64,000 nucleotides of DNA from JAYUDN01 sp043769645 (GTDB lineage: Bacteria > Patescibacteriota > Gracilibacteria > BD1-5 > UBA2023), in contig JAYVJC010000042.1 in the NCBI GenBank assembly GCA_043769645.1, forward strand, positions 1-64,000, given 5' to 3'. Positions 10,829 through 20,880 of this stretch are shown one piece after another. Position numbers and translations under genes: made by a program. The notes below the pieces were generated by a model. That model was not told the DNA's origin. It was given only the letters and a program-made list of their open reading frames with translations, and ran no database searches. Position 1 is the first letter of the stretch. Each line of letters begins with the position of its first letter.

Positions 10829-11083
10829 CTAGCCTCCAATAAAAAAACCATCTTGATCTGGCTCCGAATTTGGATTTCAAGAAACGATATCATCTTTTAC
10901 TCATCTACAACCAAGAATCCTATCAAAAGCTTGTAAACGAAGCTGCCGAGCAAGATCTGGATTATGTCAGTATCGAATATCTATGGCATGATAAACACTA
11001 GAAAGATGTGGACCTCAGTCTGGTTTTTCCATTGTTTGATGAGTTATATAAATCTCATAGTAGACTTTTTCATTTAATTTCAA
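10829..11083 (-). CDS. Small soluble hypothetical protein
   Basis: 84 residues, visible only with TGA as Gly (codons for GG in PDGGPH, RYGHN, GCRGVK and VSGNPN). Charged and soluble, with YYEIYITHQTMEKPDGGP at the start and a C-terminal end DQDGFFIGG. The only reasonable start is TTG at 11083, so the 5' end is uncertain. It has its own intrinsic terminator and lies tail-to-tail with the rhodopsin. I do not recognise the family. Confidence 0.6.
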
Positions 11084-11119
11084 GTAATTTTTTATTTTAT
11101 AATCTTATAGAATAGGGCT

Positions 11120-11470
11120 CTATAACAGATTCACTCCGAATTTCCTCATAACAATTGCCAAGGAGAGAAAAAGAATAATCGTAAGCAAGGCGGAAGCTAT
11201 AAGGGCCCAGGTGAACCCGAGTTTTGTGAGGAGCGTCGGGAATAAGTAAAACATCGGGAGCGTCGGAAGCACGTACCAGAAGGTATAGTACGCATGATTC
11301 GATATCTTCTCGAGTGGCGTCTTCTCTACGTACATCCAGATCATCACGAGGATGGTGACAAGAGGTAGTGAGGCGATAAGCGCTCCGACTCGATCATATC
11401 GCTTCGCGACTTCGGAGATGAAGACCACCATACCAGCAGTGAGGAGGTACTTGAAGAGAAGGTAGTACAT
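11120..11470 (-). CDS. DUF3147 family membrane protein
   Basis: 116 residues, four hydrophobic segments. The sequence fits the DUF3147 family well: SEVAKRYDRVGALIASLPLV, then NHAYYTFWYVLPTLPMF, then a C-terminal helix. No biochemical role is established for the family. No in-frame TGA. It stands alone between intrinsic terminators. Confidence 0.85.
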   Translation of the reverse strand: MYYLLFKYLLTAGMVVFISEVAKRYDRVGALIASLPLVTILVMIWMYVEKTPLEKISNHAYYTFWYVLPTLPMFYLFPTLLTKLGFTWALIASALLTIILFLSLAIVMRKFGVNLL

Positions 11471-11535
11471 ACTGTATAATTATTTAGGGGTAATTCCTTC
11501 TATTATATAGGAAAAGCGATATCTGCGAAAATAAT

Positions 11536-11566
11536 CCCTCTCTTTTCGGAGAGGGTTAATTTTTTT
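11536..11566 (+). terminator. Intrinsic terminator
   Basis: Stem CCCTCTC / GAGAGGG with a 6-base loop, followed by TTAATTTTTTT on the plus strand. No plus-strand gene directly precedes it, so it may insulate the genes that follow. Confidence 0.5.
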
Positions 11567-11688
11567 ACTGATAGCCGGTTGGAGGGGAAAATTCAAAAAG
11601 TTACTAGATTATTTCTTAAATCTTTATTAAAAATAATTTGACTTTTATAATAATAATTTATAATAAATATATATTAATTCTTTCAAAT

Positions 11689-12114
11689 ATGAATCAACAA
11701 AGACTTAACCAACCACACATACAATCCAAAATCAGGAAATCTGGAGGGATGGGGACAATAAAAGAAGCAACAACAAGAACACGAGTTAATGATATGTTAG
11801 AAGCAAAAGGTTGAACTATCGAGTTACAACTTCAGGACATGATAGAAAGGCCATCGTTATATGCCCATTTGGATGATTCCCGTCATACACTCTTATGACT
11901 AGCATTGTTAGAAGCTGATAGAAAATGAATAGTTTGACCAAAAAATAGTCACAGACCGAAATTAGATAAACTTAGAGAACTAGAAAGAGCTGCTGGAGTA
12001 GCTATCGGAAGAATGAAAATTGAAATTGCAAATACACTTCCGGTATGAATAGAGAGAATTAGATTTATGACGATTTGAAAGGTGAAAGTTACATTGTGAG
12101 GAGAGCTTATTTAG
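11689..12114 (+). CDS. Hypothetical protein
   Basis: 141 residues with eight TGA-encoded glycines. N-terminal basic region (SKIRKSGG), then Leu-rich helical sequence (VNDMLEAKGG, LLGLALLEADRKG), then a positively charged region (HRPKLDKLRELERAAG). Could bind nucleic acid, but I see no defined motif. It is 62 bases upstream of another unknown gene on the same strand. Confidence 0.6.
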
Positions 12115-12176
12115 TGCGAAATACAAAAAATCTCTCAGAAATTGTATACTAACTTATAATTCTTAACTTTGCATCT

Positions 12177-12737
12177 ATGCTAAATAATTATGTAGCTCCA
12201 GGGGTACCTTCTGCGAAATTTCTTCTTCCTACAGGAAAATCACTATCTATTAGTGTAATTGAATCAAACAGGGATCTAGTATCTTGAATAACAAGTTCGA
12301 TTGATTGATTTAAACATACGGATATTCATTGGCTAGCAAGAGAAGTAGATTACCATATGCTATGGAATTGGCGAGATGAAGAAAACTGAAAATGAGAAAA
12401 AGAAGATCTAGAAGCAAAGATGGATACCATACTCGAGTGAAGTGAGAGTGTTGGCTTTTTACAAAATATACAACTTCTTATCAATTTCATGAGGCAACTA
12501 CTGACAAAGTATGGAGAAAAATTTTATGAAAAAATGCTTAGTTTCGATGCTGGAGAAAAAGAAGATGATTGTGGAAACAATAAAATGTTTCAAAGTGATA
12601 GACTATGAGAATGTGTTCTTTTATGAATCAGGCTTGGAATCGATAGTACTATCATTGATCGTTGGAAATGAAAACTCAGAGAAGAAAACTCAGAATATAT
12701 ATCAGAAAATACCTTTCCTGAAGATAGAAAGTACTAA
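12177..12737 (+). CDS. Hypothetical acidic protein
   Basis: 186 residues, TAA at 12735-12737, with TGA-encoded Gly at about nine places. Acidic central part (DEENGKGEKEDLEAK) and a helical stretch (LQNIQLLINFMRQLLTKYGE). No family recognised. A TATAAT lies 23 bases before ATG. Confidence 0.6.
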
Positions 12738-12794
12738 TTGGAGCACTTCAACAAAATCTCCCACATTTCGTGAGAGATTTTTTGAATTTTTTGC

Positions 12795-12869
12795 TGGTAG
12801 CGATACGGAGAATTGAACTCCGGTTCCGGGAATGAGAATCCCGTGTCCTAGCCACTAGACGATATCGCC
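12795..12869 (-). tRNA. tRNA-Glu (CUC)
   Basis: 75 bases with encoded CCA. Acceptor GGCGATA / TATCGCT, anticodon stem CGGGA / TCCCG around loop TTCTCAT, so anticodon CTC, decoding GAG. The T arm (CCGGAG-TTCAATT-CTCCG type) is present. The first acceptor pair is G-U. Confidence 0.93.
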
Positions 12870-12949
12870 AAAGAAAGTATCAAGTTTTCAAGTAAAAAGT
12901 CTTCAAGTAAAAACTTGAGAACTTTATCACCTTCTACTTGATAACTCTA

Positions 12950-13384
12950 TTATTTCTTCAAATCCGTCGTAATCCCCATCGATCGAGCAGAACCCGCGAC
13001 GATAGTGATTGCGGCGTCGATATCATTGGCATTGAGATCGGGCATTTTCCCCTCAGCGATGACTCGCATCTGATCCATCGTGAGGTGTCCGACCTTGACT
13101 TTGTGAGACTCCTTCGATCCGGAAGCGAGCTTGAGTGCATCCTTGATCCACCACGTCATCGGAGGTTGCTTCGTATAGAAGTCGAAGGTTCGGTCTTCGT
13201 AGATATTGATAACCGTCGGAAGGATCTTCCCCATCTGATCTTTGGTTTTGTCGTTGAACTGCTTACAGAAGTCAGCAATTTGGATACCGGTAGGCCCGAG
13301 AGCCGTACCGACTGGAGGTGCAGGGTTAGCCTGACCTGCCTTGAGCTGGAGTTTCACCACTCTGGTTGGTTTTTTTGGAGCCAT
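12950..13384 (-). CDS. rplK: 50S ribosomal protein L11
   Basis: 144 residues, no TGA codon. Binds 23S rRNA at the GTPase centre. Recognised from MAPKKPTRVVKLQLKAGQ, PPVGTALGPTGIQIADFCK and the C-terminal VAGSARSMGI region. Length is normal. It stands without its usual partner rplA in this window. The lack of TGA fits the general rule here that highly expressed genes avoid it. Confidence 0.97.
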   Translation of the reverse strand: MAPKKPTRVVKLQLKAGQANPAPPVGTALGPTGIQIADFCKQFNDKTKDQMGKILPTVINIYEDRTFDFYTKQPPMTWWIKDALKLASGSKESHKVKVGHLTMDQMRVIAEGKMPDLNANDIDAAITIVAGSARSMGITTDLKK

Positions 13385-13530
13385 AATAATAGTTGATAGA
13401 TACGATTACCGTTCGGGAAGTTCGGTAACAATACGAGGAAATATGAACAGAAGCTCGTGTATTATAAAAAAAATCGTGAAAATGCAAGTGAAAAAGTGAC
13501 AGAATGGAAAAAATAAGATAAGATACGGGT

Positions 13531-14091
13531 ATGGAAAATAATTTAGAAAAAAATAGAGAGGATTCACCTCCCGAAGTGCGACTTCCTATAGTATCGCGTG
13601 AGCTGAGACAAAAAGCAATAATAATAGCTGAGTTTAGGACCAAGCTCCCTCGCGATTCTGTCGTAAAACCTAGAGTTGAACCTTCCTCCTTTACGGTAGA
13701 AACGAAGTGAGATATCATTATCGACTACGATATCTCCATGGTGGAAGGAGGAACAAAAGTACGAATACGATCCATGGAAAACAAGTACTTACTTTCACGT
13801 TATTGACTACAAATTATACGAACTCCTGAATGAATGATTACTCTTACCACTAATATTCTTCTGCTCATAGATATCATATATAATCCTAAAAAACATGGAC
13901 TCAAAGCTATATCTCTCGAGTATATAAACCCAGAAGCGCATATCATAGGAGAATCCCTCTCATGAGAAAAATTCAGACTGAGTGTTTTTGATGATATAGG
14001 GGATATCGAGGAAAGAAATCTTCTTATCAAAGCTATTATAGGTAGTATTCAAAGTTGACCTATCCCCATACCATGAGGAAAAAATTCTTAG
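13531..14091 (+). CDS. Hypothetical protein
   Basis: 186 residues. Lys/Arg-rich start (ELRQKAIIIAEFRTKLP), then beta-strand-like sequence (DIIIDYDISMVEGG, LLIDIIYNPKKHG). Stop TAG 14089-14091. A TAAGAT six bases before ATG suggests a leaderless transcript. No family recognised. Confidence 0.6.
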
Positions 14092-14173
14092 CAATTTCTT
14101 CGTCATAAAATTTGCATTTCTCGCACTATTGGATTATGATAGAATAAAGTATGGATTTTATCTTGTGTACTCT

Positions 14174-14887
14174 ATGTCAGAAACTAGTTCCCTCCCACAT
14201 ACAGAATTGATCGAAGCTATAAGAAAAGCCGTCAGTCCTACAGATAAACTCCTGGTAGGACTTCCTCCGGTGCTCGATTTTGTAGGAATTGAATATGAAA
14301 AAGATCCTCTGAATCCGGTACACCTCCAAAGTATGATTTCTGGTATTCGTAAAAAACTCGACACCGGAAGACGATCTATCCCTCATAATCCGCAGTTCGC
14401 AGATGCTATGCGTGAACTCTACCTCGAACTCTCTGGCGTAACCAACAAAGTTCGAAAACTCGCTCCGAAACTGGTCAACTACAATCCATATGCCTACCTT
14501 CGTGACCTCGCGGATTACCTCCAAAATCCAGAATATACTGGACTGGACGTGGCCATCATCCAATTCACTCAGACTAATCTCGTAAAGGGATGGTTCAGCG
14601 GATATTCTCGAGTTTGGAATGTCCTCGAACAAGAAGCTATCGATGCTCTGAAGGAATATGTAGGGATCAGTAAAAACACTGCTATAGAAGCGGAAGCCCT
14701 TTGTGAAAAAATACTCGAATCGATCAATCGGGGATCCAAAACATGGGAATACCTCTCGAGGATCCTTTCAGCATGCGGGGGTGAAGACTCTGTCTACCAT
14801 CGATGTCACGAGCAGATCGAATCAGATGGAAGATCTCGCCCACATCGATCGGATCGTAAATTTTTCTCCGATACACTGAACAAATAA
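14174..14887 (+). CDS. Hypothetical protein, probable frameshift near the C terminus
   Basis: About 237 residues from ATG 14174 (MSETSSLPHTELIEAIRK). Mostly helical, with LVNYNPYAYLRDLADYLQNP in the middle. The last 40 residues, after a run of five G at 14777-14781, become His/Arg-rich and unlike the rest. The frame that skips one G reads VKTLSTIDVTSRSNQMEDLA and stays open to TAA 14892-14894, with the C-ending codons normal for this genome. Either a sequencing indel or a true frameshift. A TACTCT box directly precedes ATG. Confidence 0.55.
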   Translation: MSETSSLPHTELIEAIRKAVSPTDKLLVGLPPVLDFVGIEYEKDPLNPVHLQSMISGIRKKLDTGRRSIPHNPQFADAMRELYLELSGVTNKVRKLAPKLVNYNPYAYLRDLADYLQNPEYTGLDVAIIQFTQTNLVKGWFSGYSRVWNVLEQEAIDALKEYVGISKNTAIEAEALCEKILESINRGSKTWEYLSRILSACGGEDSVYHRCHEQIESDGRSRPHRSDRKFFSDTLNK

Positions 14888-14904
14888 ACTATAATCAAAT
14901 AAAG

Positions 14905-14931
14905 AATCCTGAACTGAGTTCAGGATTTTTT
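14905..14931 (+). terminator. Intrinsic terminator
   Basis: Perfect 10-bp stem AATCCTGAAC / GTTCAGGATT, 3-base loop, T6 tail, just after the hypothetical gene. Confidence 0.85.
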
Positions 14932-14969
14932 ATAAATCCATACAAGATAATAGTAAAGAAGGAATTATT

Positions 14970-16364
14970 TTATCGACGGTAGTATTCAAAATACGCTGAT
15001 TCGATATCAGTCGAGGTAAGATTGAGCTTATCATTCGGAGTGGCATTTTTGACCGGTACTCTGTAAAACGTCTGGGACTTCTGATCTTGCCAGTCACAGC
15101 TTGTTTCACTACACTCGCTGTTCTCATATCAAGACTTCAGATTGCAGACCTTCGTATCTATATTTTCCTCATAAATGGTTTCTAGAGTGGCAAAGTTGAT
15201 ATAGGTAAAGAGTTTCTTCCCCCCTCCTCCACAAGAAGTTCCCTCTCCAAAGCGATTATAGAAGATAGCCCCATATGGAGTAATCTTATAGAGACCTCCG
15301 ATGTCTTTTCCGATGGGTAATTTCTCGTTTCGATTGATCCCAGCGATATAGTTCGTATAGAGGATTTTTCCATCTTTTGTGATGAAATTAATACAGACAG
15401 AATCTCAGAAATCCAGACAAGAGGGTTCGATAAAATTATTTGTCTGAATCCCTGATCTTCTCGGATCGGTCGTATAGACAGTATAGGCTCCGGTTGAGTC
15501 TTGTCTCACGATCGAATAGTCATATCCATCAAGGTACTCATCCATGGTAAAATCAACCTTGAAATATTCGCAACCACTTGCGGTACAAGTTTCCTTGAGG
15601 CGGATCCCATTCTCATCTGCGAGATATACCGTACCCGTATTTGATACTAAAGCTCCTGTACTCGAGACTATAGAGTTGAGAGGATCATCTCATGCTTCAA
15701 GAACTCGAGGGATTTCTTTGAGTGTTTTAGCGTCAATTCACTTGATATATCGGAGTTCTCAGGACTCGGGATACTCAGCAATATAGACGCCTGAACCGTC
15801 AGAAAGGCCTATGGCTTCACATCGTTTATTGACTGGAAGTTTTCGAGTAGTATACTCTTTCCCATACACGTAGAATTTCTTATCAAGTTCGATCCCTCCG
15901 ACACAGGGATATCGCTTGATTTTTCTGGGTTCATATTTCCCGAGAGGCTCTTCCTTTGAGACGAAATAGAGTTTCTTTCCTATTGTATAATACCCTTTGG
16001 CAGTATCAACGACTCGAAAATCATCTCGCCATTTTCCCACCTCCCGAGGAGCGTCATCTGCGGTATGAAGCACGAGAATATCATCGACAACATAGAGCTT
16101 CGTCCGAAGTGATCCAGTGCCGAGAATCAGTGGCTCATAAATAGGTGGTTTTACTACAACAGTATCTTCCGAAGGAAAGACTCCACCACTATCGCTGAAA
16201 CCAGGGATCACCGTATCCTCATCATGGATAGCTGGATTTCCGGTTACCATCGAAGTACTTGGTGGGTAAGGAGTACTCGGGTTCATAGGAGTTACTCCAG
16301 GAGTACTACTACAAGCGGAAAGAAATAAAAGAAGTGAAACTATCACACCCAGAGAGTAGCGCAT
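14970..16364 (-). CDS. Lipoprotein with repeated beta-propeller-like (DKNYY-like) segments
   Basis: 464 residues. Lipoprotein signal MRYSLGVIVSLLLFLSACSS with the lipobox Cys at 18, then a Pro/Thr/Ser linker. The rest repeats a pattern of Lys, Tyr and Phe rich strands (KGYYTIGKKLYFVSKEE, DKKFYVYGKEY, TKDGKILYTNYIAG), similar to DKNYY/DUF5050-type sequences. TGA glycines occur at 15759 and other places. It starts 10 bases after tilS ends, so the two are probably co-transcribed. Role unknown; cell-envelope location is inferred from the signal. Confidence 0.75.
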
Positions 16365-16374
16365 AAAAAAAGGG

Positions 16375-17439
16375 TTATAAAACTCTTACCGTGATTATAT
16401 GTTTATTTTTTGAAAGGTGAAGTTTTGCTATAGTTTTTGTCGTCCCTCCATGTGCTGTCAAGATAAATTTGAGCATCTCTTCTATGTTTCATTCCGAAAG
16501 TCCGATAGTCCCAAGATTTGCCACTTCATAGCAGTAGCGGATGATTTCTTTCTGAAAAAATGGAGATTTTTTCTCGAAATCCTCGACTCAGAAGCTGGTT
16601 TTCCCCGCAAGAAATATCCGTATTTCGTCATCAATCCAGTACTTGGTCTCTTCAGTATATTCGATAAAGTTTCCGAGCGCCTGTCTATACACAGGATTAA
16701 TGGTTTCGAATTTCGGGAGGACTTCGTGGCGGAGATAGTTTCTCTGATAGTCAAGACTGATGTTGGTCGAATCCTCTCGGTAGGAGATACTATTTTCTGT
16801 TGCGTAGATGAGTAATTCTGATTTCGAGATGTGGAGAAGGGGGCGAAGGAGAAGTGATGAGGATGGTAGATGGTGGATGGTGCGTGAATTTTCAACAAGA
16901 GGGTCAATTGCATATTGAGTCGTCATTCCTACATCGTTAGTATGCTTAACTATTCGCTCTGCATCCTGTAACATTCAACTTGTAACTTGTAACTGACTCA
17001 AAGCATGAATCCCTCCGAGTTTCGATCACCTGATGAGATTGAACACCGCCGTCTCGATACGATCATCGAGATGGTGTGCGGTCAATATATATTTTGCTCG
17101 ATACTTCCGAGCCATGCGAAATAAGAATTCGTATCGGTACTTCCGTGCAGTCGCCTCCACACTCATTTTCTCATCCTGGGCAAGGGCTCCAATATCGATT
17201 TTCTCGACTTCACTCCTCACTCATTTCTCACGACAATACTCGGCTACAAAGTCTCGATCTCCATCACTCTCAGCCCCCCGAAGTGAGTGATCAAAATGGG
17301 CGACGATAATATTTTGCTTCTGATGATGTCTCAGCAAGAGATCAAGGAGTACCATACTATCGACTCCCCCACTCACCCCGAGGATAAGGATATCTTCTCT
17401 TTCTATATATCGGTGGTATGTTTCGAGGAATTGCTGCAT
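16375..17439 (-). CDS. tilS: tRNA(Ile)-lysidine synthetase TilS
   Basis: 354 residues. ATP-dependent enzyme that makes lysidine at C34 of tRNA-Ile(CAU). The PP-loop is ILGVSGGVDSMVLLDLL; later motifs are FDHSLRG, AHHLDDRIETAVFNLIRG and YREDSTN, with YLRHEVLPKF. I start at MQQFLETYH (17439). Between NLIRG (near 17021) and LLRPLLH (near 16860) there is an extra in-frame stretch of roughly 35 residues encoded by sequence containing TGTAACTTGTAACT, a repeat that also occurs between genes near 41720. Downstream lies the lipoprotein gene. Confidence 0.92.
16870..17010 (-). repeat. In-frame repeat insertion inside tilS
   Basis: The region between two conserved TilS blocks is longer than usual and contains tandem ACTTGTAACTTGTAACTG sequence (about 16978-16995). 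It encodes LSQLQVTSGMLQDAERIVKH. The frame is kept and there is no TAA or TAG. Confidence 0.65.
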
Positions 17440-17563
17440 AAAAAGTATTTTATAGAGAAATGTGGAAATACCAAAAAATGATATTTTCTGGAAATATTCA
17501 GATATTTGCAAAAGAAAAAAAGGAATGGTAGAATAAAGGTAATTACTTTCTAAAAACATAAAT

Positions 17564-18673
17564 ATGTCTCAAGAAAAATTAGACGTTTATCAGTCTACCA
17601 ATTATGCTGCTTTGACTGGAAAACTCACATGAAAACAAGTGCTTGAGCTTGCAAATGCTCGGATCAAAAGTAGAATTGACCTACAAAAAAAAGAGGAACC
17701 AGCTAGTGTAGAAGATAGAAAAGCAGCTGAAACATCTCTTTTAGAACTTTCTTTCATACCCACTCCAACTATAATAACAAAATTAGATACAGGAAGTTCT
17801 CTCGCTACCAAATGAGTTCCAACTGATGCCCTTGCAACAGCAGATACTTTAACTCTCCCTAAAGTGCCAGAGTTATGAGATCTTGCTAGGGCATTACCAC
17901 CAATTGCTCCAAAAGTAATTCAGGCCTCGGGAAATGAGGTAGGAGAAGTCAATGTTGATACCCTTATCAATCAAATTCGCGCGGAAAAAGATATCAATAG
18001 AAAAATAGCTCTCGTCCTACCAATGATATGAAAACATCTCTGACTTTCTCTTCCGACTGAACTATCAAAACCGGATAGTCAAAAGTTGGTACGGAGTTGA
18101 GAGTGACAGGTTCGAGTAGTCAACATACGAGGAATATCAAGCATCCTTGGAGATATCGACACGGCGAATCTCGCTCACAAATCGTGAGGGAAAGAGATTC
18201 CAGCCTCACCAGAGCTTTGAAAAATCATAGGTTTACTCTTAGAGGATATTACACCGAAGTACGAACCATGAAAAAAACCTCTCGTCACCTTTAATAACTA
18301 TTATCAACTTGAAGATCTCTCCAGAATACTCAATTGAGGACTATGATTTGGAGTGGATCTTCCAGTCAATGATATAATAAGCACTTTTGCAAGAGCAAAT
18401 ATAAAAGATAGGTTCTTGCTTGGTATCAAAGAATTTACATCAGCTCAAAAAGATGAGGTCAAAGCACTTTTGAAAACATATACTTGATGAGTTGATTCTC
18501 CAGAATGAGTATATAACACTATTATTGCCCGTATGAAGGTATGATGAAATATGCAATCGATTATTGCTAAACTTATGATAGCTATGTGATGAGAATACGA
18601 GATAAAGTGAAAAGAGCTTCAACAACGAATCAATAGATGAGATTTACAAGGATACACATCAAGGGTTTCCTAG
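17564..18673 (+). CDS. Hypothetical protein
   Basis: 369 residues with more than 20 TGA-encoded glycines. Helical, rich in Leu, Lys and Ile; Pro-rich middle (LARALPPIAPKVIQ), a stretch ANLAHKSGGKEIPASPE, and a C-terminal helix with LMIAMGGEYEIKGKELQQ. No signal peptide or known catalytic motif. Without the Gly code this region would look non-coding. Confidence 0.6.
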
Positions 18674-18722
18674 AAGTGTGTGTACGACTGGAGAGTATTC
18701 TCGAAACCATCAGAATTTTAAA

Positions 18723-19031
18723 CTATTTGGAAAGTTTTTCCAGGTTCAACCTCCTCACGAATCCGAGAAAATCATCATCCGGAGCGACCATATTCACCAT
18801 TTCTTTTTCACATTTCTGACACTTTTGGCGGATCATATCTCCCTTATTTTTCCGATAATCGATCCCGATCGGCTTCATGAGTCCATGACAATCGGAAAGT
18901 CTATCCCCTGGTTTTTCCTCATCGACATGAAGCGAGGTAAGGCAGTAAGGGCAATGGTTTCGAGCAGATCCCGTTGGATGTTTTGCTACTTCTTTTTTGC
19001 AGTAAAGACAAATAAAGGACTCATTTCGCAT
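18723..19031 (-). CDS. RNHCP-domain zinc-ribbon protein
   Basis: 102 residues. Two Cys pairs: FICLYCKKEV and HCPYC, with the signature ARNHCPYCL, then MIRQKCQKCEKE. The pattern and length match the RNHCP domain, a small zinc-binding protein of unknown function. No TGA codons. Confidence 0.88.
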   Translation of the reverse strand: MRNESFICLYCKKEVAKHPTGSARNHCPYCLTSLHVDEEKPGDRLSDCHGLMKPIGIDYRKNKGDMIRQKCQKCEKEMVNMVAPDDDFLGFVRRLNLEKLSK

Positions 19032-19114
19032 GATAAATCACATAGGTTGAAAGTTGAAAGTTGAAGAATACTAAGAAAGTATAAAACGATAGCAAGTTAT
19101 TTTTTGACGAAATT

Positions 19115-19470
19115 GAATAGTTGTCATCCCGAGGCATTCGAGGGATCCCTTTAGCTGAAATACAAAGATTGTATCATAGAATAGCGATTCCTCCGCTCCG
19201 GTCGGAATGACATATCAAAAGCGATTCCTCCCCTTCAGTCTAACGAGGACTTGAGATCGCTTCGATCAGAATGACAATACTTCTTCTCTACCATTTCTAC
19301 CCTTCTACCTTTTACTTTTCTACCATTCTTACTATTCTCCTCAACTCCGCTTAAACTATAAAACTGTTATATTCTCAAACTCTGTTCCTTTTCTCCCTTT
19401 CCATCGTCTCTCCCGTTCCATCTTTTCTACCTTCTCTACCGCTTCTCCTATTTGCAAAAAAAGAATATTT
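19115..19470. repeat. Intergenic repeat block (REP-like and pyrimidine-rich)
   Basis: Begins with TCATCCCGAGGCATTCGAGG, a unit seen again at 39335. Next come CCTCCGCTCCGGTCGGAATGA-type sequence (also near 43360) and a C/T-rich run of CTACCATTTCTACC variants up to the pilB promoter. No gene. Confidence 0.75.
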
Positions 19471-19471
19471 C

Positions 19472-19480
19472 TGCTATACT
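19472..19480 (+). promoter_or_regulatory. Extended -10 box of the pilB-like gene
   Basis: TGCTATACT ends six bases before the ATG at 19487. With a normal 6-8 base distance to the start of transcription, the mRNA would begin at or next to the ATG, i.e. leaderless. Confidence 0.5.
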
Positions 19481-19486
19481 CATACT

Positions 19487-20875
19487 ATGCCAGAAATGAA
19501 AGTACCAACATCAGTGAATGATCCTCTTGCTACTATGGGTGCTGAAGAAGAAAAGGAAATCATCCTCTGAACTATAAAGGATGAAGAAGACCTCCACAGT
19601 GTTATCCTTTCGACGAAAAGTAAAACTGAGCATATTTCTCATGAGGAAGATTTTATCAAGCTCGCTGCTGCCATCCATGAGTGTTTACAACGACAAGATA
19701 GTGAAGGAGCCCTTGCCCTCATGACGCGTGGAGCCCTCGCGATCGGTTCCTCAGATATCCACTACGATACTGGTGAGAAAAATATCGACGTCCGGCTTCG
19801 TATCGATGGAGAGCTCTCAGTGATAATGACTCTCGAACCTCGCGAGTACAAGCTCATGCTCGAACGACTCAAGTACAAGTCGGATCTCAAGCTCAATATC
19901 ACGGATATCCCTCAGGATGGAAAGTATCGAATCAGCGGAGAAAAAGGAAATATCGATGTACGTATCTCGACCCTCCCCGTGAAATACGGTGAAAATGCGG
20001 TCTGCCGAATACTTGACTCGACGAAGTCTATCCCGGGTCTTATCGAGCTCGGATTTATCTGGACGTCGAAGCGTCAGCTTGACCAGAGTGTGAAGAAAAA
20101 AAATGGAACCATCCTCGTCACGTGACCAACCGGAAGTGGTAAGACGACGACCCTTTATTCCCTCCTCCAGACGCTCAATACCCGTGAGAAAAAAATCATC
20201 ACCCTCGAAGATCCGGTCGAATATGAAATCCCCGGCATCGTCCAGAGTGAGGTCAATGAGCTCAAAAACTATACCTACGCGACCGGACTCAAGGCCCTCC
20301 TGCGTCAGGATCCAGATATCATCATGATCGGGGAAATCCGAGATCTCGAGTCTGGGACGATCGCGATGCAGGCGGCGATGACCGGTCACCTCGTCCTCTC
20401 GACCCTCCATACGAAGAGCTCGAGTGAGACGATCGAACGACTCATGAATATGGGGATTCCGAACTATATCCTCGCCTCGGGTATCGATATCATCATCGCC
20501 CAGCGCCTCGTCAGGAAGCTCTGCCCTCACTGTATGACAGAGTATGAAGCAGACTCGGGAGAAATGGATATCATCAAATATATGCTCAAGGATATCGGTC
20601 TCGCGGGCTTCGTGACTCGCAAGGAACGCCACAAACTCTTCCGAGCCAATGGGTGTCTCGAGTGTGGGATGACCGGCTACAAAGGCCGTATCGGTATCTA
20701 CGAAGTGCTCTCCTTTTCCGAAGATATCCGCAGGATGGTACGAGACGGTGCCAGTCCAAATGACATCCTCGAAGCCTCTCGCAAGAACGGCCTCATCCTC
20801 ATGCGAGAAGATGGGATTATGAAGGCAATGCGTGGGAAAACGACACTGGAGGAGTTATTTAAGGTGATAGAGTAA
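19487..20875 (+). CDS. pilB: Type IV pilus assembly ATPase (PilB/GspE family)
   Basis: 462 residues. Secretion-superfamily ATPase powering pilus extension. Walker A VTGPTGSGKTTT near residue 211-222 has its first Gly as TGA (20123-20125). Asp box LEDPVEYEIPG, Walker B DPDIIMIGEIRD, His box STLHTKSS. The C-terminal zinc site is CPHC ... CLECGMTGYKGRIGIYE. Shorter at the N terminus than typical PilB, lacking most of the N1 domain. Pili in these small-genome lineages are thought to serve host or prey contact. The next gene starts 6 bases downstream. Confidence 0.9.
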
Positions 20876-20880
20876 TATAT

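Noticed and set aside
12938..13396. 152-codon plus-strand frame
   Set aside because: Exact antisense of ribosomal protein L11.
19817..20632. 271-codon minus-strand frame
   Set aside because: Antisense of the PilB ATPase domain; a by-product of its codon bias.
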